Below are positions 8,301-15,621 of a stretch of 52,279 nucleotides of DNA, piece after piece. The notes under the pieces are model-generated. The model was not told the DNA's origin, ran no database searches, and saw only the letters and a list, made by a program, of their open reading frames with translations. Made by a program: the position numbers and the translations under genes. Source of the stretch: Rhodanobacter lindaniclasticus (GTDB lineage: Bacteria; Pseudomonadota; Gammaproteobacteria; Xanthomonadales; Rhodanobacteraceae); contig NZ_MWIO01000033.1 in assembly GCF_004799035.1 (NCBI RefSeq), positions 1 to 52,279 on the forward strand, given 5' to 3'. Position 1 is the first letter of the stretch; every line of letters begins with the position of its first letter.

Positions 8301-9771
8301 CGCCGGCGACGATCAGCACCGCCGGCACGCCGTAGATCAGGAACGGCAGCGCACGCTCGCGCAAGCTCACGTCGCGCAGGCCGTCCACCAGCTCGTTGGC
8401 GCTCTTCAGACGGTCCTCGGCACGGAACGCCACGCTGGCGCACAGCGTCTTGTACTGCTGCTTGGTCAGGCCCTTCACCGGCGGCGGCTTGCGCCCTTCG
8501 CGCATCGCCACTTCGGCGCTGACCTTGCCGTAGGGGTGGGTACCGGTGAGCAGTTCGAACGCCACGCAGCCGAGCGCGTAGACGTCGTCGCTGGGTACCG
8601 GGTCCTTGCCCTGGATCATCTCCAGGCTGGCGTACGCCGGGGTCAGCGCGCCCAGCGTGCCGGCGTCGAACACGGTCTGCTCACCCACCGCATCGCCCAT
8701 GTGCTTGCCGGCACGGGCGATGCCGAAGTCGAACACCTTGGGCACCCCTTCGCGGGTGATCATCACGTTGGCAGGCTTGAAGTCGGAGTGCACCACGCCG
8801 GCGGCGTGCGCGCGACTGAGCGCGTGCGCCATGCCTTCGATCAACGGGCGCGCCTGCTCCAGCGGCATGCCGTTGTACGCCTTTTCGCGGATCAGCTGCT
8901 TGAGGTCGGAGCCGTCGACGTACTCCATCGTCATGAAGACGATGGTGCGATCCTTGTCGAAATCGTAGACGCGCACGATGTTGTCGTGCGCCAGCTGCTG
9001 CGAGCGGCGCGACTCGCGCTGCAGCGAGATCAGCGAATCGGGATGGCGGCGGAACTCGTCGTTCAGCACCTTGACCGCGACGTACGGATCGCGATCGCGC
9101 GCCTCCACCTTGCGTTCGTCGCGCGCCTTGTACACCACGCCCATGCCGCCGCGACCGATCTCGCGTTCGAGATAGAAGCGGCCCTTGAGCAGCGAGCCCA
9201 CTGCGACGAAATCGGTAGCCTCCGCGTCGCCGATGTGCTGCCAGCTGGACTGGCTGCCCATGCTGGAACTGGTGCCGGTCATGCCCTGACGCGTGCCCTG
9301 GGTGCCGGTATGGCTGGTGGTCTGTCCCTCGCGCGGCGGCAACGGCGCGCTGGATACCGGTTTGACGATGGTGGCCTCGTCGGTCGGCGGCTGCGGTGGC
9401 CGCGACGTCGGCTTGACCACGGTGGCCTCGTCCAGCGGCGGCGGCGCCGGCGGGCGCGAGGGCGGCGCCACGCGGGTGGCCTCATCGTCCGCGGACGGCG
9501 ATGGCGGTGGTCGACGGGTGGTCGGCTTGACCATGGTGATGTCTTCGTCCGCACTCGCCGGGCCCGGCTGCAGCGTCGCCAGCTTGGCCAGCAAGGCCTT
9601 GGCGATCAGCGGATCGATCCGGCCCGCGGCCTGCTCCTGGCCGATCCATTCGACGCCGGCGCGATGCTCGTCGACGGACAACGACGGCAGCCCGCCCAGC
9701 GCTTCGAACAGCGCGGGCAGCTTGATTTTTTCGGCCTGGTAGGCACTGACCAGTTCGGCGATGGGATTCAT
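5371..9771 (-). CDS. ppkA: T6SS regulatory Ser/Thr kinase PpkA fused to a C-terminal FGE/sulfatase-modifying-factor domain
   Basis: This is the threonine kinase that activates T6SS assembly through Fha and TssL. The protein has 1466 residues from the ATG at 9771 (MNPIAELV). In order it has a helical N-terminus, a disordered linker (about 70-180) with four TxV[KA]P motifs, and a Hanks-type kinase at 197-475. The kinase has GRGGMG at 206-211, the VAVK lysine at 234, HSDFKPAN at 328-335 (Ser instead of Arg, a non-RD kinase) and DFG at 348-350. One membrane helix lies at about 475-497. A long Gln/Ala-rich helical and TPR-like region follows. The last ~187 residues belong to the FGE-sulfatase family (RLPTDAEW, NMTGNAWEW, RGGS, GFRI). 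By topology the C-terminal two thirds should be periplasmic. It lies 16 nt after pppA. The FGE part resembles Pseudomonas TagR, which acts upstream of PpkA. Confidence 0.92.
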   Translation of the reverse strand: MNPIAELVSAYQAEKIKLPALFEALGGLPSLSVDEHRAGVEWIGQEQAAGRIDPLIAKALLAKLATLQPGPASADEDITMVKPTTRRPPPSPSADDEATRVAPPSRPPAPPPLDEATVVKPTSRPPQPPTDEATIVKPVSSAPLPPREGQTTSHTGTQGTRQGMTGTSSSMGSQSSWQHIGDAEATDFVAVGSLLKGRFYLEREIGRGGMGVVYKARDERKVEARDRDPYVAVKVLNDEFRRHPDSLISLQRESRRSQQLAHDNIVRVYDFDKDRTIVFMTMEYVDGSDLKQLIREKAYNGMPLEQARPLIEGMAHALSRAHAAGVVHSDFKPANVMITREGVPKVFDFGIARAGKHMGDAVGEQTVFDAGTLGALTPAYASLEMIQGKDPVPSDDVYALGCVAFELLTGTHPYGKVSAEVAMREGRKPPPVKGLTKQQYKTLCASVAFRAEDRLKSANELVDGLRDVSLRERALPFLIYGVPAVLIVAGGAWGWITWRHDHHVNEVIQRFTLTRPDRYASESQALQALDTLSDDDRKRIVVDQGDLIQKFLLSRLDAYWNPIEGRYDYAGTQKVFKLRDDLKLYSPALDIKRGEIEKQRNDLLNSLDTQLSQQIGAGAIFENQPDNVVGTLDKIRAIDPTSALLKNTELELKYDAAIGKSLDAGQVDQATTEFKLASRLFPDSTRIRQRGAQLDELGKALAAQQLAQQQAAQLQQQREQSLLSLSGLLDHPDNSDDWRNRAATAYEGAAKLLADDARLPAQAERLKQALAAQAAERQGAGDLDGAIAIAGFGVNLFPGDADLSSTRQKLLEQQNQLAQKAASEAQRNALAKRRVDDLLAKPLGTAVWLQDVSGALGTAREQMGVSAPGYAELRGSVDASLIKLARERIAAGDLDDAQRIVQAGQRMDSAEGGYVTVQAEVAAARNAAQARQLQQQAQAIAAARATLAGLAAKPLLTPDWQQAVASAMASLRGDTSPETTRAVGALANSIANVAASQADPQHLPQARMAVDFGLKYVPQSPRLLAESVKLDALQADLQAKAARESADAEVKSRIESMRSAAAAADVGKASQSLARIKALQPDNPFLQNEGPKLLADAYLGLGQETFQKGRYEKAAEVLGQGLQVLGGNAQLRAAKARYDVVAAIMAAARQPTSTADYARLKQQLASVRRSDPKALATLESDMRIRGQLAGKTLEEQLDRVKPSAAAAPAPAPVTPVVPTPAAEQGALPGRPVPVPRPGAPTPAQPGKVANAPSGPSGPDPCAKAGMAGTGKFCRDSVGTSYGPFLVVVPGASGGRPYAMSRAEVSINEFNAFCRASGKCAAKSVSDPDLGNAPITNIPLSQAQAYARWLSDISGFSYRLPTDAEWLNAASAGGRFKQAEDSNCVPPSAGGGDGSGALVSARGRSRNPWGLVNMTGNAWEWVVSGGSVAVRGGSYTSYWSDCSVGTQRSDGGSPQRDVGFRILREVK

Positions 9772-9787
9772 GGATTGGTTGGTGTCT

Positions 9788-10504
9788 TCATGCTTGCAGG
9801 CCGACGACGACGGCCGAAATGTTGTCGCGTCCGGCGCGGCCCAGGGCCAGCTCGAACAGGCTCTCCACCAGATCTTCCGGCTGCGGATGGGCACGACACT
9901 GCTCGTGAAGTTCGCTGTCGGACATTTCCTTGTTGATGCCGTCCGAGCACAGCACGAACGAGGTGCCGGGCCGGCTCCCCGCCACGACCCAGTCGACGAA
10001 CAGCTGCTCTTCGGCGCCCACGGCACGGGTCAACACGCCTGAGCCGGCAGCGGGGGGCGGCGCGGCGCCGAAATGGGTCACGTCGACATCGCCGCCATGC
10101 ACGTGGTCGCGAGTGATCTGGCTCAGCCGGTCGTCCTCGTAGCAGTACGCCCGGCTGTCGCCGACCCAGCCACACAAGGTGAAATCGGTGTCGCGCACCA
10201 GCACCACCACGGTCGACCCGATCAGGTCCACGCCGCGCGCGGCGGCGGTCTGCAGCAGCTCCGCATTGATCCCGACCAGGGCGTCCTCGATCGACTCGAT
10301 GAAATCGAAGACGCTGCCGGTTCTTGGCAGCGCACCGAGGCGCTCGACGATCATCGTGCTGGCGTAGTCGCCGGCGGCGTGGCCGCCCAGGCCGTCGGCC
10401 ACCACCCACAGGCCGACTTCGTCGCGCACCAGGATGGCGTCCTCGTTGTGCTTGCGCACCTTGCCGGTCACCGTGCGGCCGGCGGAAACATAGCGGGTGG
10501 TCAT
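9788..10504 (-). CDS. pppA: T6SS PP2C-family phosphatase PppA
   Basis: A 238-residue PPM-type Ser/Thr phosphatase that should reverse PpkA phosphorylation and switch off the T6SS. The catalytic signature is intact: RKHNEDAI near residue 20, VVADGLGGHAAGDYAS near 35-50, GDSRAY, TRDH, LCSDGINKEMSD, and GRDNISAVVV near the C-terminus, so all expected metal-binding aspartates are present. The ATG at 10504 overlaps the tagF stop (ATGA), implying coupled translation, and ppkA follows 16 nt later. There is no signal peptide or membrane helix, so it is cytosolic like the kinase domain. Confidence 0.93.
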   Translation of the reverse strand: MTTRYVSAGRTVTGKVRKHNEDAILVRDEVGLWVVADGLGGHAAGDYASTMIVERLGALPRTGSVFDFIESIEDALVGINAELLQTAAARGVDLIGSTVVVLVRDTDFTLCGWVGDSRAYCYEDDRLSQITRDHVHGGDVDVTHFGAAPPPAAGSGVLTRAVGAEEQLFVDWVVAGSRPGTSFVLCSDGINKEMSDSELHEQCRAHPQPEDLVESLFELALGRAGRDNISAVVVGLQA

Positions 10505-12084
10505 GCGTGCACCTCGATGACCGCCAGCGGCCAGCTGTCGGGATTCGTGCCCAATCCGGCCGCCGCGGCGATGCGCGTGCGGGCCTCGCTGCATGTACCT
10601 GCGGCGAGACTGCGCGCCAGCAGCTCGGGTGGCAGCTGCAACAATGGATGCGATGCCATCAGCAGCAGCCGGTCGCCGGCCTGGAGCGCGCAGCTGACTT
10701 CGCCACAGGTCGGTTGCGCCGTCGCACCCAGGCCGGGAGCGGCCAGCGATACGGGGTTGAACAACAGGTCGTCGAGGTCGTCGCCGCTGCTGCTCGTGGT
10801 AGCCGCGGGCGGCGCATCGCTGCGCGCGAAGAACGGCTGCAGCCTGCCATGGCGCCAGTGCCAACCCGCGGCCGCGCCGATGCGCAGCAAGGCGGCCTGG
10901 CCGTTGGCCACGTGCGCGGCGATCACGGCGCAATCCTCCGGCACCGGATCGACCAGATCCTCGCCGAACTGCCGAAGCTGCGGGTTCAACGCCATGATGC
11001 GCGTGCGCAACACCTGCATGCCGCCGATCAGTTCCGCGCCGAGCATGTCACCGGCAATCGCCGCCACCGCCGCCACCGCCTGCTGGCGCGGATCGGCCAC
11101 GCCGACCTCGGCGGCCACCAGGCTCAGGCCGACATCCGGTCGCTGCAGCACGGCAAGGCCGGCGACCGCCCCGTTCTGCGTGCCCGGCGCCACGGCGACA
11201 TCCGCGGCGACGGTCACGTCAGCCGGCGGCATGGCCGTGGGTGCGGCGGGCGAGCTGCCGCCCAGGTCGGCGAGCAGGTCGAGATCGTCCGGCAACCAGG
11301 AGTCGATGGAGGTCACCGGCGGTGGCAAGTCCATCGCCTTCACCGCGGGCGCGCGCGAAGCCGCCACCCCGAAGCTGCCCAGCGTCCGCCAGGCGGCTGC
11401 GCCCTGCCCCGCGTCGAGCAAGCCGGCGTAAGCCTCGGCGCGCGGCAGGCCATCGGTCACCAGCACGCTGGCCGGAACACGTCCCGCGCCATCGGTCCAC
11501 CACAGGCACCAGCACCCGGGAACACTGCTGAGGCGCGTCCACAGATCAACCAGGGCCGCCGTCGCGCCAGCATGCGCGGGCAACGGCAGGCGCCAGTGGC
11601 TGGCTGCCGTCCAATCCACCTCATGCCACGGATCGGGCTGCGGCTGGCCGGCGTCGAGCGGGCCGCCCAAGGCTGCGACATGCGCGTCGAAGTCATCCAC
11701 GCCGATGCCTGCATCGGCCTGCACCGCGCGGTGCAACTGCTCCGCGCGTTCGAACCATCCCGCGCCATCGCGGATGGAGGCAGCAGCGTCGTTCAGCGGC
11801 GCGGCGATCACCATCGGAAAGCAGCGGCCGACACGGTCGGCTCCCGGCCCCATCACGCCGGCCCACGCGGCCTCGCCGCACACGCCCGGCGCGAGCGCGA
11901 AATGCCACACCGGGCTGGCGTGGAATGCCTCGTGCCAGGCATCGCCCAAGGCATCGCGGCTGTACGCCACGGCGGTTTCGAAATGCCGGTCCCAGGCATC
12001 GACGAAGCTGGCCGGCAGCCGTCGCTGCACGAAGTCACCCGCGCAGGGCAGCTTGCCGAAGAAGCCTGCGGCCGCGGTCGGCAC
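10501..12084 (-). CDS. tagF: TagF (ImpM) with an appended degenerate PP2C-like domain
   Basis: TagF proteins repress T6SS assembly post-translationally, in several species by sequestering Fha. The proposed GTG start at 12084 has GGAGG 8 nt upstream and sits 4 nt after the tssM stop, giving 527 residues. An ATG at 12120 (539 residues) overlaps tssM and lacks a Shine-Dalgarno. The N-terminal part is a typical TagF/DUF2094 domain (GFFGKLPCAGDFVQRRLP, then RCFPMVIAAPL). After a Pro/Ala linker, residues about 290-525 follow the PP2C fold order, for example PDVGLSLVAAEVG against EVGLWVVADGLGG and AGDRLLLMASHPL against GTSFVLCSDGIN. Every catalytic aspartate is replaced. TagF-PppA fusions are known elsewhere; here an intact PppA is encoded separately just downstream. 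Confidence 0.88.
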   Translation of the reverse strand: MPTAAAGFFGKLPCAGDFVQRRLPASFVDAWDRHFETAVAYSRDALGDAWHEAFHASPVWHFALAPGVCGEAAWAGVMGPGADRVGRCFPMVIAAPLNDAAASIRDGAGWFERAEQLHRAVQADAGIGVDDFDAHVAALGGPLDAGQPQPDPWHEVDWTAASHWRLPLPAHAGATAALVDLWTRLSSVPGCWCLWWTDGAGRVPASVLVTDGLPRAEAYAGLLDAGQGAAAWRTLGSFGVAASRAPAVKAMDLPPPVTSIDSWLPDDLDLLADLGGSSPAAPTAMPPADVTVAADVAVAPGTQNGAVAGLAVLQRPDVGLSLVAAEVGVADPRQQAVAAVAAIAGDMLGAELIGGMQVLRTRIMALNPQLRQFGEDLVDPVPEDCAVIAAHVANGQAALLRIGAAAGWHWRHGRLQPFFARSDAPPAATTSSSGDDLDDLLFNPVSLAAPGLGATAQPTCGEVSCALQAGDRLLLMASHPLLQLPPELLARSLAAGTCSEARTRIAAAAGLGTNPDSWPLAVIEVHA

Positions 12085-12088
12085 GCGC

Positions 12089-15000
12089 TCAGCCTCCGCA
12101 CCGGAAGCTGGACAGGGCATTGCTGAGGAACGGGTTTTTCAGGTTGTTGGCCTGCAGCGTCACCTTCGCCACGTGGCCGCCGAAATTGAAACTGGCCACG
12201 AAGCGCAGGTCGGACTGCTTCTGCAGGTTGGCCGCCTGCAGCGCGCGGAAGAACGCCCAGTCGCCGCGATAGTCGAACGTGGTGAGCAGGTTGCCGGCAG
12301 TGTCGTAGGCGGAGATGGACACGCGGCCAGGCTGCGGCCCGGGCCATTTCATGCTGACGTTGGTGGCGCCACCGGGCTGATACTCGTACTTCTGTCCGTC
12401 GACGTCGATCACCAGCTTGCCGATGCCGGCATCGAGCACCGGGGTGAGCCAGGTGAAATCGACCTCCGGCAGGTTGCCGCTGCGGAAGAACATCTGCTTG
12501 ATCCGGTCGGCGCCCTGCAATTGCCCCAGCATCCCGGCCGAGCCGCTGATCGCGCCGGGCCCGGTCTTCCACTGCCAGTTGTGGCCGCTGGCGTCGATCA
12601 GCTTGCCGGCGGTCTGGTTGTAGAAGCTGTCGAAGCGCCCGCCGTAGCCGAACAGCTCGCCGAAGTTCTGCAGCGGGATGTCGTTGTTGCTCGACGAAGA
12701 GAACGGATAGCGACCGCGGGTGAAATCGGCGCAGTCCTTGCCCACCGCCTGCTGGTACTGGTCGTCCAGCGCGCTCTTGGTGCCGCTGGCCACCAGCGCC
12801 TGACTCTTGCCGGTGAGTGCGGCAAACCAGTTGGAGGCCGGCGGCGGCAGTTGCGCGGCGGCCTGCTGGGCCAGCAGCAACTGCGGGTTGGGCTGGCCGG
12901 CGGCGTTGCTGAAATCGCCCATGGTCAGCAAGGTCTTGCTGAGGTCGTCCAGCGTCTTCAGGGTCTGGTCGATCGGCTGCGCGCCGGGCGCGCCCTCGGT
13001 GAGCTTGTCGATCTCGGCGAAATGGTCGCTGATGACCTTGCCCGGCTTCTCGCTGGCCGCGTCGCCACCTGCCGCGCCGGTGGCACCGGCCTGCGCCAAT
13101 GCCCGCGCCAGCGCAGTCTGCGTGGCGCGTTTCTGCGCCAGCTTCTTGGCTACGTCCTCGGCCTTGTCGGCGGCATCGCCGGGCGGCGCGCGCATCAGGT
13201 CGCTGGTGTTGTCACGCACCACCTTGAGCAGCAGCTTCAGCGGCGAGTTGGGACCGGCCAGCTTGGCGGCGATGGCGCTGGCGTCCTGGATGTTGTTGAT
13301 CGGCTGCAGTTGCAGGTCAGCGAGAACTTCGTCCCACGCCTTGATGTAGTCCTGCTCATAAAGCCCGAGCACCTGTTGCGCGAGCTGAGCCTTCTGCACC
13401 GCGTCGATCTTGTTGGCGCCGAAGACCCAGTCATCCGCGGCGAACTGCGCCACCGACTGCTCGATGCCCTTGTCCACCTCATGCTTGAACACCGGTTGGG
13501 TGAACAGCGCGGGGATCGGATCAGACAGCGGCTTGCCGCTGCGACGCTGGTACACGTTGCCGAGCAGGCCCAACTCCTTGTCCAGCCGCAGCGGCGGGTA
13601 GTTGCCGCTGCCGGCGGTGAGCTTGAGGTTGCCGTAGATCAGGGTGGCCAGGTCGGCGGTACGCAGTGTGCTGCGCGCCTGCTCGACCAGGTTGTCGTCC
13701 AGGCTCAGCGGACGCAGGCGCCCCTCGTGCGCGACCAGCGCATCGAAGTGCTTGCTCAGCGCCTTCTGCAGCACCGGATCATTCGGAAACAGGCGCTGCC
13801 ATTCGACTCCGGCCAGCGCCACGATCTGGTCGTGGTCCAGATGCCTGGGCTCGCCCAGCATCAGGTAACCCTTCAGATAGTAATAAAGCATCTGCGGGTC
13901 GCCGGCGTTGGCGGCCAGGCCGGCGCGGAACTGCGAGGCCACGCCAGGCAGCAGGATCGCGTTTAGCTCGCGATAGTACGCATCGCGCACTTCGTCGCCC
14001 ACCGCATTGCCCTGGTACAGACCGAAGCGCATCGACAGCGGCACGTCGCCCTGGTGCTGGTCGGCCACGTCGACCGCCGCGGACAGCGCCTCCAGCCGCT
14101 CCAGCACCAGCGCGAAATACGCCTGCTGGTTCGGCGCCAGCGAGAGATCGCTCTGCCCCGGATACTTGGCCAGCGCCGTGTGCACGTCGGCCAGGTAGTT
14201 GCCGTTGCGCCGATAGCTGGTGGCCAGGCCGAACACCAGCAGACCGCAGGCGAGCAGCACGCCGACGTAGCAGGCCGCCTGCAGCAGCACCTTCTGGCGC
14301 TCCAGCTTGGGGTCGGTACCGGCGAAACCCGATTCGCGGAACAGCACGTCCTTGAGCAGGCGTTCGACGAAGAAGGTGCGGCTTTGCGCGCCCGGCACAT
14401 GCAGGCGCGAAGCATCCAGTCCGAAGGTGCGCGCCACCGCACCCATCATGCGGTCGATCGGCGTGCCTTCCTGGGTACCGGAGGTGAAATACGCGCCGCG
14501 CAGCAGCAGTGGCGCGTCGTACTGGTGACCGGTGAACACGCCCTCGACGAATTGCCGGGTGATCTCGCGCAAGGCGCCGAGTTGCTGCGGGAACGACAGG
14601 ATGGCCGCGCGACGCAGGCGATCGCGTTCGCGGTGCAGGCGATCGAGGATGCGCGTGTTGAGCCGCTCCAGCAGCAGGTTGAACTCCGCCAGGAACTGCT
14701 TGGCCGCGGTGCCGGCCATGGTCTGGTCGACCGGGAACGACATGCCCCAGACCTGGCTGCGCAGCTCCGGCGTGAGGTCGTCGAAGAACTCGGTGAAGCC
14801 GGCGACCAGGTCGCACTTGGTGAACACGAGGTAGGCTGGCACGCCGATGCGCAGGTGCTTGGCCAGTTCGTCCAGCCGCTGCCGCACCGCCATGATGTGC
14901 TGCTGCCGCCCCGCTTCGTCGAGGGTGAGCAGGTCGGACAGGCTCATCGCCACGATCACGCCATTGATCGGCCGCCGCTTGCGGTACTTGCGTAGCAGGT

Positions 15001-15616
15001 TGAGGAACTCCGTCCACGCCGACGCATCCGCGCCGCGGTCGGAATCCTGCGTGGTGTAACGCCCGGCGGTGTCCAGGAAAACCGCCTCGTCGGTGAACCA
15101 CCAGTCGCAGTTGCGGGTGCCGCCGACGCCGCGGATCGCTTCCTTGCCGAACTTGTTCGACAGCGGGAAGTTGAGCCCGGAATTCTGCAGCAGGGTGCTC
15201 TTGCCCGAGCCCGGCGGACCGATCACCACATACCACGGCAGCGCGTACAGATTGGTGCCGCCGCTGCGGTTCTTGCGCAAGGTATCCACCGCTTCCTGGA
15301 AGCGCCCCTGCAATTGCGCGCGTTCGTTGGCGGCGCGATCGTCGGTACCACCCGCGGCCGGTGCGCCCTGCTCGCTGAGGTCGCTGGCCATCTGCCGCGC
15401 CTTGCCGCGCACGCGCATCTGCCACACCTGCATCCACACGGCCCAGATCACCACGATCACCAGGATCACCAGCAGGCGAACGATCGGACTCTCCAGCGGA
15501 TGCGCCTCGCCGAAGCCGAGGTAGGGGCCGCCGAACCAGATCAGCAAACCCAGCAGCAGCAGGCCGACGAGGGTGATGAACAGGCGGGATTTGAACAGCG
15601 CAAGAAGCTTGCCCAC
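12089..15616 (-). CDS. tssM: T6SS membrane-complex subunit TssM (IcmF)
   Basis: TssM spans the inner membrane and forms the core of the T6SS trans-envelope complex with TssL and TssJ. The GTG at 15616 follows CGGAGGA and gives 1175 residues, normal for the family. An upstream open stretch to 16282 lacks TssM character. Two transmembrane helices lie at about 12-28 and 45-66. A cytoplasmic GTPase-like domain follows with Walker A GPPGSGKST (133-141), DTAGRYT and TKCDL. A third helix lies near 430-455 (LLQAACYVGVLLACGLLVFGL), and the large C-terminal remainder is periplasmic with the usual IcmF C-terminal region. The gene starts 5 nt after the tssL stop and leads straight into tagF. Confidence 0.94.
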   Translation of the reverse strand: MGKLLALFKSRLFITLVGLLLLGLLIWFGGPYLGFGEAHPLESPIVRLLVILVIVVIWAVWMQVWQMRVRGKARQMASDLSEQGAPAAGGTDDRAANERAQLQGRFQEAVDTLRKNRSGGTNLYALPWYVVIGPPGSGKSTLLQNSGLNFPLSNKFGKEAIRGVGGTRNCDWWFTDEAVFLDTAGRYTTQDSDRGADASAWTEFLNLLRKYRKRRPINGVIVAMSLSDLLTLDEAGRQQHIMAVRQRLDELAKHLRIGVPAYLVFTKCDLVAGFTEFFDDLTPELRSQVWGMSFPVDQTMAGTAAKQFLAEFNLLLERLNTRILDRLHRERDRLRRAAILSFPQQLGALREITRQFVEGVFTGHQYDAPLLLRGAYFTSGTQEGTPIDRMMGAVARTFGLDASRLHVPGAQSRTFFVERLLKDVLFRESGFAGTDPKLERQKVLLQAACYVGVLLACGLLVFGLATSYRRNGNYLADVHTALAKYPGQSDLSLAPNQQAYFALVLERLEALSAAVDVADQHQGDVPLSMRFGLYQGNAVGDEVRDAYYRELNAILLPGVASQFRAGLAANAGDPQMLYYYLKGYLMLGEPRHLDHDQIVALAGVEWQRLFPNDPVLQKALSKHFDALVAHEGRLRPLSLDDNLVEQARSTLRTADLATLIYGNLKLTAGSGNYPPLRLDKELGLLGNVYQRRSGKPLSDPIPALFTQPVFKHEVDKGIEQSVAQFAADDWVFGANKIDAVQKAQLAQQVLGLYEQDYIKAWDEVLADLQLQPINNIQDASAIAAKLAGPNSPLKLLLKVVRDNTSDLMRAPPGDAADKAEDVAKKLAQKRATQTALARALAQAGATGAAGGDAASEKPGKVISDHFAEIDKLTEGAPGAQPIDQTLKTLDDLSKTLLTMGDFSNAAGQPNPQLLLAQQAAAQLPPPASNWFAALTGKSQALVASGTKSALDDQYQQAVGKDCADFTRGRYPFSSSSNNDIPLQNFGELFGYGGRFDSFYNQTAGKLIDASGHNWQWKTGPGAISGSAGMLGQLQGADRIKQMFFRSGNLPEVDFTWLTPVLDAGIGKLVIDVDGQKYEYQPGGATNVSMKWPGPQPGRVSISAYDTAGNLLTTFDYRGDWAFFRALQAANLQKQSDLRFVASFNFGGHVAKVTLQANNLKNPFLSNALSSFRCGG

Positions 15617-15621
15617 GATGT

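Noticed and set aside
9021..9771. HSD instead of HRD in PpkA as a sign of a dead kinase
   Set aside because: The glycine loop, VAVK lysine, catalytic Asp and DFG are intact, and HSD is common in bacterial non-RD kinases.
7294..9936. 880-codon open frame on the plus strand
   Set aside because: Antisense shadow of ppkA caused by high GC; the minus strand has a full kinase and FGE domain.
11705..13966. 753-codon open frame on the plus strand
   Set aside because: Antisense to tagF and tssM, both well supported.
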